A stretch of DNA of 38,600 nt from Planctomycetota bacterium (GTDB lineage: Bacteria > Planctomycetota > JAJSAM01 > JAJVHW01): positions 1 through 38,600 of the forward strand of contig JAJVHW010000017.1 in assembly GCA_022072415.1 (NCBI GenBank). Direction: 5' to 3'. Positions 31,587-38,600 of the stretch are shown one piece after another; position 1 is the stretch's first letter; the number at the start of each line of letters is the position of its first letter. The position numbers and the translations under genes are program-made. Below the pieces are notes generated by a model, which saw nothing but the letters and a program-made list of their open reading frames with translations, did no database searches and was not told where the DNA came from.

Positions 31587-34049
31587 ATGATCGGTTTCGG
31601 TCGCCCCAGCGTCGTTGCGCAACTCGCCACCGGCGCGAAAGAAGACGAGTCTCGCACGGTCCTCGCCGAGGCCGATACGCGTGTCTCGCCGGACCCGACG
31701 CCGGACGGAGGCGCGTCCCCTGCCTCCGGCGAGAAGTACGAGGTCATCGCCCCGATCGGGCGTGGCGGGATGGGCGAGGTGCTTCTCATCCGCGACCGGG
31801 ACCTGCGGCGCGAGATCGCGATGAAGGTGATCCGGCCGGAGTACGCGTCGGGCGCGGAGATGAAGCGGAAGTTCGTCGCGGAGGCGCAGGCGACGGCGCA
31901 GTTGGAGCATCCCGGCATCCCGCCGGTCCACGACGTGGGCACGCGGCCGGACGGCAGCCTCTACTTCACGATGAAGATCGTGCGCGGGAAGACGCTCACG
32001 CAGGTGCTTCGAGACCTGCTGCTCGGCGTGAAGGAGGCGCGGAAGGAGTACACGCTCCACCGGCTCATGTCGATCCTCGAACGCATGGCGGAGGCGCTCG
32101 AGTTCGCGCACGAGAAGGGTGTGATCCACCGGGACCTGAAGCCCGACAACGTGATGCTCGGCTCCTACGGCGAGGTCCACATCATGGACTGGGGCCTGGC
32201 GAAGATCGCCGGAGCCGCGACGGGCAGCGACGCAGAGTCCTCCGTCGAGGTGGCCGTCCGCACCGACGCGACGGACGCGGGTCTCCAGACGATGGCCGGG
32301 ACGATCCAGGGCACGATCCCGTACATGAGCCCCGAGCAGGCGCGCGGCGAACCGCTCGACCGCCGGAGCGACGTCTACGCGATGGGCGTGATCCTCTACG
32401 AAATGCTCACGCTGCACCGCGCGTTCGAGGGCGCGAACCTCCTCACTCGCGTGCAGCAGGGCACCTTCGCTCCCGTGGAGACCCGCAACCCCGAGCGCGC
32501 GGTGCCGGAGGCTCTCGCCTCGCTCTGCAGACGCGCGATGGACCGCGACCCGGCGAAGCGACCTCCGACGGCGCAGGCGTTCGCAGCGGAGTTGCGCGCG
32601 TGGCTCGACGGTCGCGCGGAGCGGGAGCGGCGCCACAAGGAGGCCGAGGCGCTGGCGGTGCAGGGGCGCGAGGCGATGGCGCGGTACGTTGCGGGACAGG
32701 GCGCGATCGACGATGCCGAGCGGGCGAGCCGGGCCGCGGCGGCGCGGCTGAAGCAGTGGCAGTCGCTCGACGAGAAACTGCCCCTCCTCGAAGCACGCGA
32801 CGCGATCGCCGCCGCACGAAAGGCGCACGCGCTCGCCTTCGCAGAGACGTCGAAGCTCCTCGAAGCAGCGATCATTGCGGAGGAGGAGAACGCCACGGCC
32901 CGCGGCCTGCTCGCGGCCCTCTGGCGCATCCGGCTGGAGGATGCGGAGAGACGACGAGAAGCGAGCGACGCGGACTTCGCGCTGACGATGATCCGGCGCT
33001 ACGACGACGGCCGCCTCGCCGCATACGTGGCGGGCGACGGTTCGCTCGAACTCACGACCGATCCGCCGGGCGCAGAGGTCACGATCGCCCGGTTCGAGGA
33101 CCGGCGCGGAGTGCTGCACCTCGGCGAGTCCCGTCCGCTCGGAAGGACCCCGCTCGCTCCAGCGGCGCTCCCGATGGGCAGCTACTTGTGCATCGTCAGG
33201 CACCCCGGTTTCCGCGACGTCCGCTATCCGGTCCACATCACGCGAAACCGCGCGTGGAAGGGCCGCGTGAAGGTGCGGACGGACCACGAGATCGGCGACG
33301 GCTTCGTGCTGGTGCCGGGCGGTCCGTTCATCTACGGCGAGGGGACGGACACGAAGACGTTGGAACTGCCCGACTTCGCGATCGCCGAGAAGCCGGTGAC
33401 GTTGGGCGACTGGGCGGAGTTCCTGGCGGCGGTCGGGGAGGAAAAGGGGCCGGAGGCGGCGCAGAAGCTGTGTCCGGGCACGGCCGGCGACGGTCCGCTG
33501 ATGGAGCGTCGCGGCGACGGGACATGGGTGCCGCTCCCGAACAACGTGGAGGGCCCGGCGCGGGAGCGGTGCCTGCGGGAGCACGGGCCGGACTTCGAGC
33601 GGTTGCTCCCCGTCACGTGCGTCTCGTGGCACGACTCGGTCGCGTACTGCGCATGGAGGTCGAAGACGACGGGGAGGGAGTGGCGTCTCCCGACGGAGAA
33701 GGAGCGCGAGAAGGCGGCGCGGGGCGCGGACGGCCGGGTGTTCCCGTGGGGCGATCTCGCCGACGCCACGCTCGGGAAGTGCGACCACTCCCGCGACGAG
33801 CCCTCGCAACCGGAGCCCGTCGGGTGTTTTCCCGCAGCGACGTCCGTCTACGGAGTGATCGACGCGTCGGGCAACACCTGGGACTGGACGGACTCCTGGT
33901 TCGACTCTCGCAGCACGCTCCGCGAACTGCGCGGCGGCAGTTGGAACGACCCGATCGTGGGCCTGCGGTGCGCGAATCGGAGTCGGCGCGTGCCGGGCTT
34001 CCGCAACGCCACCTACGGACTGCGGCCCGCCAGGTCCGTCACGCCGTAG
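31587..34049 (+). CDS. Ser/Thr kinase fused to PEGA and formylglycine-enzyme-like (SUMF1) domains
   Basis: 820 residues. Kinase at about 50-335: IGRGGMGEV loop, IAMKVI lysine, HRDLKPDN (catalytic Asp near 183), MDWGLAK in place of DFG, and [13 protein letters not shown]. Ala/Arg/Glu-rich helices at 340-470 may form a coiled coil. A PEGA-like beta domain lies at about 485-570 ([26 protein letters not shown]). An FGE-sulfatase-type domain lies at about 575-818: [63 protein letters not shown] and LRGGSWND; catalytic cysteines of true FGE are not evident, so it may be a binding fold. There is no signal or membrane helix. ATG 31587 has GGAGG ten bases upstream. This architecture is common in Planctomycetes. 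Confidence 0.93.
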   Translation: MIGFGRPSVVAQLATGAKEDESRTVLAEADTRVSPDPTPDGGASPASGEKYEVIAPIGRGGMGEVLLIRDRDLRREIAMKVIRPEYASGAEMKRKFVAEAQATAQLEHPGIPPVHDVGTRPDGSLYFTMKIVRGKTLTQVLRDLLLGVKEARKEYTLHRLMSILERMAEALEFAHEKGVIHRDLKPDNVMLGSYGEVHIMDWGLAKIAGAATGSDAESSVEVAVRTDATDAGLQTMAGTIQGTIPYMSPEQARGEPLDRRSDVYAMGVILYEMLTLHRAFEGANLLTRVQQGTFAPVETRNPERAVPEALASLCRRAMDRDPAKRPPTAQAFAAELRAWLDGRAERERRHKEAEALAVQGREAMARYVAGQGAIDDAERASRAAAARLKQWQSLDEKLPLLEARDAIAAARKAHALAFAETSKLLEAAIIAEEENATARGLLAALWRIRLEDAERRREASDADFALTMIRRYDDGRLAAYVAGDGSLELTTDPPGAEVTIARFEDRRGVLHLGESRPLGRTPLAPAALPMGSYLCIVRHPGFRDVRYPVHITRNRAWKGRVKVRTDHEIGDGFVLVPGGPFIYGEGTDTKTLELPDFAIAEKPVTLGDWAEFLAAVGEEKGPEAAQKLCPGTAGDGPLMERRGDGTWVPLPNNVEGPARERCLREHGPDFERLLPVTCVSWHDSVAYCAWRSKTTGREWRLPTEKEREKAARGADGRVFPWGDLADATLGKCDHSRDEPSQPEPVGCFPAATSVYGVIDASGNTWDWTDSWFDSRSTLRELRGGSWNDPIVGLRCANRSRRVPGFRNATYGLRPARSVTP

Positions 34050-34152
34050 CTTCTTCCGCGCGTCACGACGCCGCTGGCGTTCGTCGTCGGGCCCTGCCGT
34101 CACAGCGTCGGCCCGTGCGAAGCCGGGCGCAGGCGCCGCGGGATCTCGCCTC

Positions 34153-34178
34153 ACCGAGCCCCGAAGGGGCTGGTCGGT
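34153..34178 (+). terminator. Hairpin after the kinase-FGE gene
   Basis: AGCCCC (34157-34162) pairs with GGGGCT (34166-34171) around a GAA loop, and ACCG/CGGT extend it past a small bulge. It starts about 100 bases after the kinase stop and has no U-tract, so its role as a terminator is only plausible. Confidence 0.35.
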
Positions 34179-34184
34179 CACCGG

Positions 34185-34266
34185 GTCGTTGTTCCCGAGG
34201 ACCGTCCTCACGGACTTACCCCCGGGGACAGTCGTTGCCCACGGGGCAGTCGTTACCCCCGGGGGA
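34185..34266. repeat. Short degenerate direct repeats, about 18 bases each
   Basis: Four imperfect units: GTCGTTGTTCCCGAGGA (34185), GGACTTACCCCCGGGGACA (34212), GTCGTTGCCCACGGGGCA (34231) and GTCGTTACCCCCGGGGGA (34249). The last three are contiguous. Each has a CCC/GGG self-complementary centre. The last unit contains the final stop codon of the neighbouring broken gene. It may be a REP-like element. Confidence 0.6.
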
Positions 34267-34714
34267 GCCGCGCGAGCGCGCCTTCGTACTGCACGCGGTC
34301 GAACTCGAACGGGCCAAGGCCCGCGTAGGACTTGCGCCGCTGACCGTCGGGTCCGATCGGCCCGAGTTGGCCCCGGAACTCGGACCAGACGACGCGGTCG
34401 TCGCTCTACGCGATGAAGCAGTTCACCGACCCGCATCCCAGTTCGCCGCACGTGCACGTCAGGAGCGTCACGATCCCAGGATGGCAGCAGTACCAGCCAT
34501 CGACTTCCCCAAGCAGGAGCCGCGATGGTGGAACCACCTTCGCGATGTCGAGTCCGACGTAGTGCCCGGCGGCACTTGGACGGCCCGCGGCCTCGGCATG
34601 AGGACGCTCGTAGTGCGCGATCAGGTCGATGAGCGAACGCCCATCGATGAACACGGTGACGATGTCGCGACTCGCGTCCGGATCCGGTTGGCGGCGGAAC
34701 TCGATCGTGTTCAC
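34253..34714 (-). pseudogene. Conserved hypothetical gene interrupted by an in-frame amber codon
   Basis: Starts [19 protein letters not shown] and continues [19 protein letters not shown], then [19 protein letters not shown], where a TAG (34408-34406) ends translation at 102 residues. The same frame continues past the TAG with [12 protein letters not shown], then [20 protein letters not shown] and a TAA at 34255-34253. The continuation matches how this protein family (VFIDG-L, CTCGE-GC, V-W-F, LGPF-F-R--Y) normally ends, so the full gene is about 153 codons with one nonsense mutation. Either the gene is dead or the amber is read through or is a sequencing error. The function of the family is unknown to me. 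Confidence 0.75.
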
Positions 34715-34726
34715 GCGTCCCAGCGG

Positions 34727-35035
34727 CTACCGCACCAGCGGCGCGACGTCGTCCTCGATCTCCGCCCCCACGCGGTCCCTCGCGCACTCGAGGTCGTAGA
34801 GCGCCTGCAGGTTCATCCAGAACTCGGCGGACGTCCCGAGAAGGCGCGCGAGGCGCAGGGCCGTGTCCGCGGAGACGGCGCGCTTGCGGTGCACGATCTC
34901 ATTGATCCGCCGCGCCGGGACGCCCGTCGCCTTGGCGACGCGGTACTGCGTCAGGCCGAGCGGCTCCATGAACTCCTCCTGGAGGATCTCGCCGGGGTGC
35001 ACGGGTGCAAGTCGCTTCGCCATGTGCTTCGTCAC
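34727..35035 (-). CDS. higA: HigA-type antitoxin (XRE family)
   Basis: 102 residues. After [19 protein letters not shown] an HTH domain follows: [20 protein letters not shown], with [27 protein letters not shown], the HigA/VapI pattern. I chose the GTG at 35035 because GGAG lies seven bases upstream, while the ATG at 35023 has none at the right distance. It follows the toxin gene by 10 bases (toxin first, as in higBA). It neutralises HigB and represses the shared promoter. Confidence 0.92.
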   Translation of the reverse strand: MTKHMAKRLAPVHPGEILQEEFMEPLGLTQYRVAKATGVPARRINEIVHRKRAVSADTALRLARLLGTSAEFWMNLQALYDLECARDRVGAEIEDDVAPLVR

Positions 35036-35045
35036 GTCACGTCTC

Positions 35046-35327
35046 CTAGTGGTAGTCCACGACTTCGACCTGCTCCGCGCCGCCGTCGCGCCACACGAAG
35101 CAGACCCGCCACTGATCGTTGATCCGGATGCTGTGCTGCCCCGCGCGGTCGCGGCGGAGCGCCTCCAGGCGGTTGCCCGGCGGCGCACGGAGGTCGTCGA
35201 GTCGGGCCGCCGTCGCGAGGATCGCCAGCTTGCGGTACGCCCGCTGGTAGATGTCGGCCGGGAACGCACGCGGCCGCTCGCGGCGGAAGATCCGCTCGGT
35301 GTCGGAACAGCGGAAGCTCCGGATCAC
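35046..35327 (-). CDS. higB: HigB-type toxin (RelE superfamily)
   Basis: 93-residue ribosome-dependent mRNA interferase, the normal HigB length. Key regions are MIRSFRCSDTERIFRRE, AYRKLAILATAARLDDLRAP, GNRLEALRRDRAGQHSIRIN and DQWRVCFVWRDGGAEQVEVV; the family's SIRINDQWRVCF core is complete. It has a GTG start at 35327 and an ideal promoter seven bases before the start codon, so the transcript is probably leaderless. It appears intact, unlike the neighbouring hypothetical gene. Confidence 0.93.
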   Translation of the reverse strand: MIRSFRCSDTERIFRRERPRAFPADIYQRAYRKLAILATAARLDDLRAPPGNRLEALRRDRAGQHSIRINDQWRVCFVWRDGGAEQVEVVDYH

Positions 35328-35334
35328 GAGCTGG

Positions 35335-35362
35335 ATAATAACACCGCGCGATCATACCGCAA
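35335..35362 (-). promoter_or_regulatory. Promoter of higBA
   Basis: On the minus strand TTGCGG (35362-35357) and TATTAT (35340-35335) are separated by 16 bases, a near-consensus vegetative promoter in otherwise GC-rich DNA. Transcription would start at or near the GTG of higB. Confidence 0.65.
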
Positions 35363-35486
35363 GGCGTTACTACGGGCCGAGTCCCCGCAGCGAGCGGTCC
35401 CCGACGACGCCAAGGCACGAGATGGGCACGAACCAGGTGCCGCGGGAGGCCGCAAGTCCACTCCCATCCGCGAACTGCACTCGCCC

Positions 35487-36809
35487 CTACTTCTTCTCCC
35501 ACTTGTACAGCTCCACCACCTCCGCCAGCGTCCGGCCCTCCTTGTCGATCTCGTGGCGGACGCGGTTCTCCTTCTCGAGGACGTCCTGGGCGCGGTTGGC
35601 GAACTCGACGGCGTGGGCGCGGGGCAAGGTGACGACGCCGTCGTCGTCGGCCGTGATCCAGTCGCCCGGTTCGACGGGGATGCCGCCGATGCGGAGGGCG
35701 ACGTTCTCCTCGCCGAAGCCCTTCGGCTCGCCGGCGTGCGGGCAGACGTGGGTCGCCCACGCGGGGAAGCGGAGCTTCCGGATCTCGGGCGTGTCGCGGA
35801 TCGCGCCGTGGATGACGACGCCCGCGAGCTTCCGCTGGATCGCGCTGTGGGTCGCGAGTTCGCCCCAGAGGGCGGGCGGGGCGCCGTAGGCGTCGATCAC
35901 GAGCACCGAACCGGCCGGCGCGTGGTCGATCGCCTCGACGGGCTTCGCCCAGTCGCCGGGCGCGGTGCGGACGGTCCACGCGGGGCCGGCGGCGCGGGCG
36001 CCCTCGACGATCGCGCGGAGCCCCGGGAGCGGCGGGCGGCGGTGGAACGCGTCGGAGACGTTCGCCACGCTGACGCGCGTCAGGATCGCGCGGATCTCGT
36101 CCTCGCCGCCGCCGCGCTTGAAGAGCGTCGTCGCGACCTTTGCGCCCGTGTCCACGGCCTTGCGGATCTTCCGCGTGGCCGCCGTCGCGTCCTCGGCCTT
36201 CGTGATGAAGCCCCCGACGATCACGACCGACGCCCCCGCCGCCACCGCGTCGGCCGCCGACTCGCTGTGGATGCCCCCCGCGACGGCCACCGGGATCGCC
36301 ACCGCCTTCGCCACCCGGCGCAGGCGCTCGAACGGGTCCTTCCCGGCCATCTGCTCGTCGATCGGGCAGTGGACGCCGACGAATGCGGCCCCCCACGACT
36401 CGGCCTGCTTCGCGCGGGCGACCGGGTCGGGGTGGCCGAGCAGGTCCACGTAGACCCGGATGCCGTAGTTCCGGCCGGCCTCGATGCACTCCTGGATCGT
36501 CTCGTCGCTCGCCACGCCGAGGACGGTCGCGATCGACGCCCCCGCCTTCGCCGCCATCTCGACCTCGGCCCGGCCCGCGTCCATCGTCTTCGCGTCGCAG
36601 ACGATCGGGATCTTCGGGAACTCGCGGTGGAGCGCCCGGACGGCCTCGAGCCCCTCGGCCTTGAGGAGCGGAGTGCCCACCTCGAGCAGGTCCGCCCCGC
36701 CCGCTGCCGCCTCGCGGGCGCACTTGAGCGCCCGGGACGTGTCCACGAAGTCGAGGGCCACCTGCACCGTGATCCGTCTCTGGACGGCGCTGCGCCGGGT
36801 CTTGCTCAT
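35487..36809 (-). CDS. 3-hexulose-6-phosphate synthase fused to RraA/HMG-aldolase-like domain
   Basis: 440 residues. Residues 13-225 form an OMPDC-fold HPS domain: VQVALDFVD, LLEVGTPLLKAEG, DAKTMD (D72-x-K74-xx-D77 catalytic triad motif), VGVHCPIDEQ, VAVAGGI. HPS joins formaldehyde and ribulose-5-phosphate to hexulose-6-phosphate, or runs in reverse to make pentose. Residues 235-430 resemble RraA/4-hydroxy-4-methyl-2-oxoglutarate aldolase: WGELATHSAIQRKLAGVVIH, then GAIRD (metal-site Arg-Asp) and DDDGVVTLPRAHA. Such HPS-RraA fusions are known in archaea and some bacteria. No 6-phospho-3-hexuloisomerase is in the window. It is divergent from nusA; ATG 36809. Confidence 0.9.
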   Translation of the reverse strand: MSKTRRSAVQRRITVQVALDFVDTSRALKCAREAAAGGADLLEVGTPLLKAEGLEAVRALHREFPKIPIVCDAKTMDAGRAEVEMAAKAGASIATVLGVASDETIQECIEAGRNYGIRVYVDLLGHPDPVARAKQAESWGAAFVGVHCPIDEQMAGKDPFERLRRVAKAVAIPVAVAGGIHSESAADAVAAGASVVIVGGFITKAEDATAATRKIRKAVDTGAKVATTLFKRGGGEDEIRAILTRVSVANVSDAFHRRPPLPGLRAIVEGARAAGPAWTVRTAPGDWAKPVEAIDHAPAGSVLVIDAYGAPPALWGELATHSAIQRKLAGVVIHGAIRDTPEIRKLRFPAWATHVCPHAGEPKGFGEENVALRIGGIPVEPGDWITADDDGVVTLPRAHAVEFANRAQDVLEKENRVRHEIDKEGRTLAEVVELYKWEKK

Positions 36810-36917
36810 CCCGCCGAGGCTACTCCCGCCGCCGCCCCCACCCGGAAGGGAAGCTTGCCCGGGAGCCGGGCCCGTGGTCGAATAGTCGGTTGCTGTACGT
36901 CCGGAACGCTGTGCGAC

Positions 36918-36949
36918 GGACGGCGGGGTCTTCCCTCGCCGTCCTTTTT
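36918..36949 (+). terminator. Intrinsic terminator/attenuator in the nusA leader
   Basis: GGACGGCG (36918-36925) pairs perfectly with CGCCGTCC (36937-36944); a further three pairs close a five-base loop, and TTTTT follows at 36945-36949. It ends four bases before the GGAGG of nusA. Its position suggests attenuation of nusA-infB. Confidence 0.75.
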
Positions 36950-36964
36950 CGTCGGAGGTGCGCC

Positions 36965-38122
36965 GTGCAAGGAGACGACCTGCTGCGCCTGGTGGACGCG
37001 ATCCACCGGGAGCGGAACATCGACAAGGAGCAGCTCTTCCAGGCCCTGGAGCACGCTCTGCTGACGTCGTCGCGGAAGAAGTACGGCGAGCAGGCCTCGG
37101 TCTCCGCCATCATCAACCGCGAGACGGGCGAGGCCCGGGTCATCGGCCCGGAGGGGGCCGTCACGCTCGACGACCTCGGCCGGATCGCGGCGCAGAACTT
37201 CAAGCAGGTGTTCGGGCAGATCCTCCGCGAGGCGGAGCGCGAGATCATCTTCACCGAGTACGACCGCTTCCAGCGGCAGCTCGTGACCGGCACCGTCTAC
37301 CGCATGGACGGCACGGCCGTCATCGTCCAGCTCGGGAAGACCGAGGGCTACCTCCCCAAGCACGAGCAGGTGCGCGGCGAGACGTACCGCGTCGGCGACC
37401 GCGTGCTCTGCTACGTGGTCGAGGTGAAGAAGATCGCGAACCGGGTGAAGATCATCCTGTCCCGGTCCCACCCGGACATGATCCGCCGGCTCTTCGAGCG
37501 CGAGATCCCGGAGGTCGCCGACGGAGTCGTCCAGATCAACAACCTGGTCCGCGAGGCCGGGTACAAGTCCAAGGTCGCCTGCAATTCGCTGGATCCGAAG
37601 GTGGACCCGATCGGCGCCTGCGTCGGCGTCCGCGGGAGCCGCATCAAGAACATCACCAACGAGCTCGGCGGCGAGAAGATCGACATCATCCGGTGGAGCG
37701 ACTCCCCGGAGGTGCTGATCGTCAACGCGCTGAAGCCCGCGCAGATCAACTCGATCACGCTGTACGAGGAGACGAAGCGGGCGCTGGTGGTCGTGGACGA
37801 GGACCAGCTCTCGCTGGCGATCGGCAAGAAGGGCGCCAACGTGCGCCTGGCGTCCAAGCTGGCCGGGTGGGAGATCGAGATCCTGTCCGAGACCGAGGCG
37901 AAGGACCGCGGCGTGTTCGAGCAGCCGGCCGACGCCCGGTCGGTCATGATCGGCGAGACCACGGCCATCGCCGAGCCGGGCTCCGAGCCCGCGCCGGAGC
38001 CGACCCCCGCGCCGGAGGCGAAGGAGCCCGCCGCTCAGTCCTCGCAGGACGAGGGGGGTTCCGGCCAGACTGCGGAGTCCGGCCCGGGCGGCACCGACGA
38101 CGGTGCCGGAGCCGGAGCCTGA
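36965..38122 (+). CDS. nusA: Transcription termination/antitermination protein NusA
   Basis: 385 residues; RNA polymerase pausing and termination factor. N-terminal domain at about 1-105 (LVDAIHRERNIDKEQLFQAL, YDRFQRQ), S1 domain at 108-175 (VTGTVYRMDGTAVIVQLGKT, then EGYLPKHEQV, VKIILSRSHP), KH1 (DPIGACVGVRGSRIKNITNE, LGGEKIDII) and KH2 (LSLAIGKKGANVRLASKLAG). The last 55 residues are an acidic Pro/Glu/Gly tail, with no C-terminal acidic repeats as in E. coli. GTG 36965 follows GGAGGTG. rimP, the usual upstream partner, is absent; infB follows after 74 bases. Confidence 0.96.
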   Translation: MQGDDLLRLVDAIHRERNIDKEQLFQALEHALLTSSRKKYGEQASVSAIINRETGEARVIGPEGAVTLDDLGRIAAQNFKQVFGQILREAEREIIFTEYDRFQRQLVTGTVYRMDGTAVIVQLGKTEGYLPKHEQVRGETYRVGDRVLCYVVEVKKIANRVKIILSRSHPDMIRRLFEREIPEVADGVVQINNLVREAGYKSKVACNSLDPKVDPIGACVGVRGSRIKNITNELGGEKIDIIRWSDSPEVLIVNALKPAQINSITLYEETKRALVVVDEDQLSLAIGKKGANVRLASKLAGWEIEILSETEAKDRGVFEQPADARSVMIGETTAIAEPGSEPAPEPTPAPEAKEPAAQSSQDEGGSGQTAESGPGGTDDGAGAGA

Positions 38123-38196
38123 AACCGGAACGTCCGCGCCGCACGGCGTGAGCGCGGAGACGCGCAGGACCGACCGGAAGGAAAGAGGAGCGACTT

Positions 38197-38600
38197 TTGA
38201 GGGTTTACCAGATCGCGCGCGAGTTCGGCCGGCCCCACAGGGCCGTGCTGCAGCTCCTCCGTGAGCTCGGCCACCAGGTGCCGAGCCACATGGCGTCGCT
38301 CACGGAAGACGAGGAGCGCAACGTCCGCGAAGCCGTGGACCGCCAGGCCCGCGGCGCCCCCGCCGTGCGCCCGGTGCAGCACAGCGCGCCGTCCCTCGAT
38401 TCGGCGCAGATCGCCGAGGTGGTGGACGAGCCGGACCTCCAGGAGGAGGACGGCTCGCAGTCGCCCGCGGTGTCCCCGGCGGCGGTGCCGGCCGCCGCCG
38501 AGTCCGCGCCGCCTCCCCCCGCGGCTCCGTCCGCGCCCGTCCCTGTGGCGGCGGTGCCCGGCCTCATCGGGCCCCCGCTGCCGCCGCAGCCTGTCCGCCG
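38197..38600 (+). CDS. infB: Translation initiation factor IF-2, N-terminal part
   Basis: The right window edge cuts the gene after 134 codons. A TTG start at 38197 with GAGGAG seven bases upstream gives MRVYQIAREFGRPHRAVLQL, then LRELGHQVPSHMASLTEDEE: the IF2_N domain (VYxLAKExG). After it comes the usual low-complexity Ala/Pro/Val linker of IF-2 (about residues 85-134). The GTPase domain lies beyond the edge. TTG instead of ATG is unusual but the two signals agree on it. Confidence 0.93.
   Translation, partial: MRVYQIAREFGRPHRAVLQLLRELGHQVPSHMASLTEDEERNVREAVDRQARGAPAVRPVQHSAPSLDSAQIAEVVDEPDLQEEDGSQSPAVSPAAVPAAAESAPPPPAAPSAPVPVAAVPGLIGPPLPPQPVR

Overview
The window is about 72% GC throughout and comes from a Gram-negative, anaerobically respiring bacterium. 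Signs of an outer membrane are a C-terminal-Phe beta-barrel protein and several lipoproteins. I favour Planctomycetota or a neighbouring high-GC phylum because of the eukaryote-like Ser/Thr kinases (one fused to PEGA and formylglycine-enzyme-like domains, one with FHA), the FG-GAP remnant, and the ResB/CcsA cytochrome c maturation system with its characteristic neighbour lipoprotein. The phylum is inference.

Layout: (1) 1-3710: a BMP-type nucleoside ABC importer (permease, ATPase, binding protein, minus strand) divergent from deoC. (2) 3924-6638: a small BsuPI-like lipoprotein and a YfhO-type polytopic membrane protein. (3) 6674-8591: nrfHA, the quinol-nitrite reductase system. (4) 8939-11789: a Lys/Ala-rich small protein, a CPBP protease, and thiS...thiG split by an opposite-strand PIN/RHH toxin-antitoxin pair. 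(5) 11807-15121: an FHA-kinase and, divergently, a secreted PNGase F-like protein ending in a PDZ domain. (6) 15205-31063: a 16 kb minus-strand block of electron-transfer genes. It holds a 13-heme secreted cytochrome, a lipoprotein, ResB, CcsA, an outer-membrane beta-barrel, a 13-heme lipoprotein, a c554-like tetraheme cytochrome, an 11-heme/cytochrome b fusion and a decaheme cytochrome with an internal duplication. (7) 31182-35362: an FG-GAP remnant, a kinase-PEGA-FGE fusion, a gene broken by an amber codon and a HigBA toxin-antitoxin module. (8) 35487-38600: an HPS-RraA fusion, then nusA and the start of infB.

Seven proteins carry 60 CXXCH heme motifs between them (5+4+10+11+4+13+13). A consistent reading is that quinol is oxidised at the inner membrane by the 11-heme/b fusion and NrfH. 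Electrons then cross the periplasm via the small cytochromes to NrfA, or via the 13-heme lipoprotein in the beta-barrel to the cell surface. ResB/CcsA attaches the hemes.

The most striking unannotated signal is a palindrome, GTGAC-N4-GTCAC (a CRP/FNR-type GTGA-N6-TCAC core). It lies 63-113 bases before five heme-related transcription units, with a degenerate copy before nrfHA. In five of the six cases an xAnnnT hexamer starts exactly 22 bases downstream, the geometry of a class II activated promoter. This suggests that one CRP-family regulator controls the whole set.
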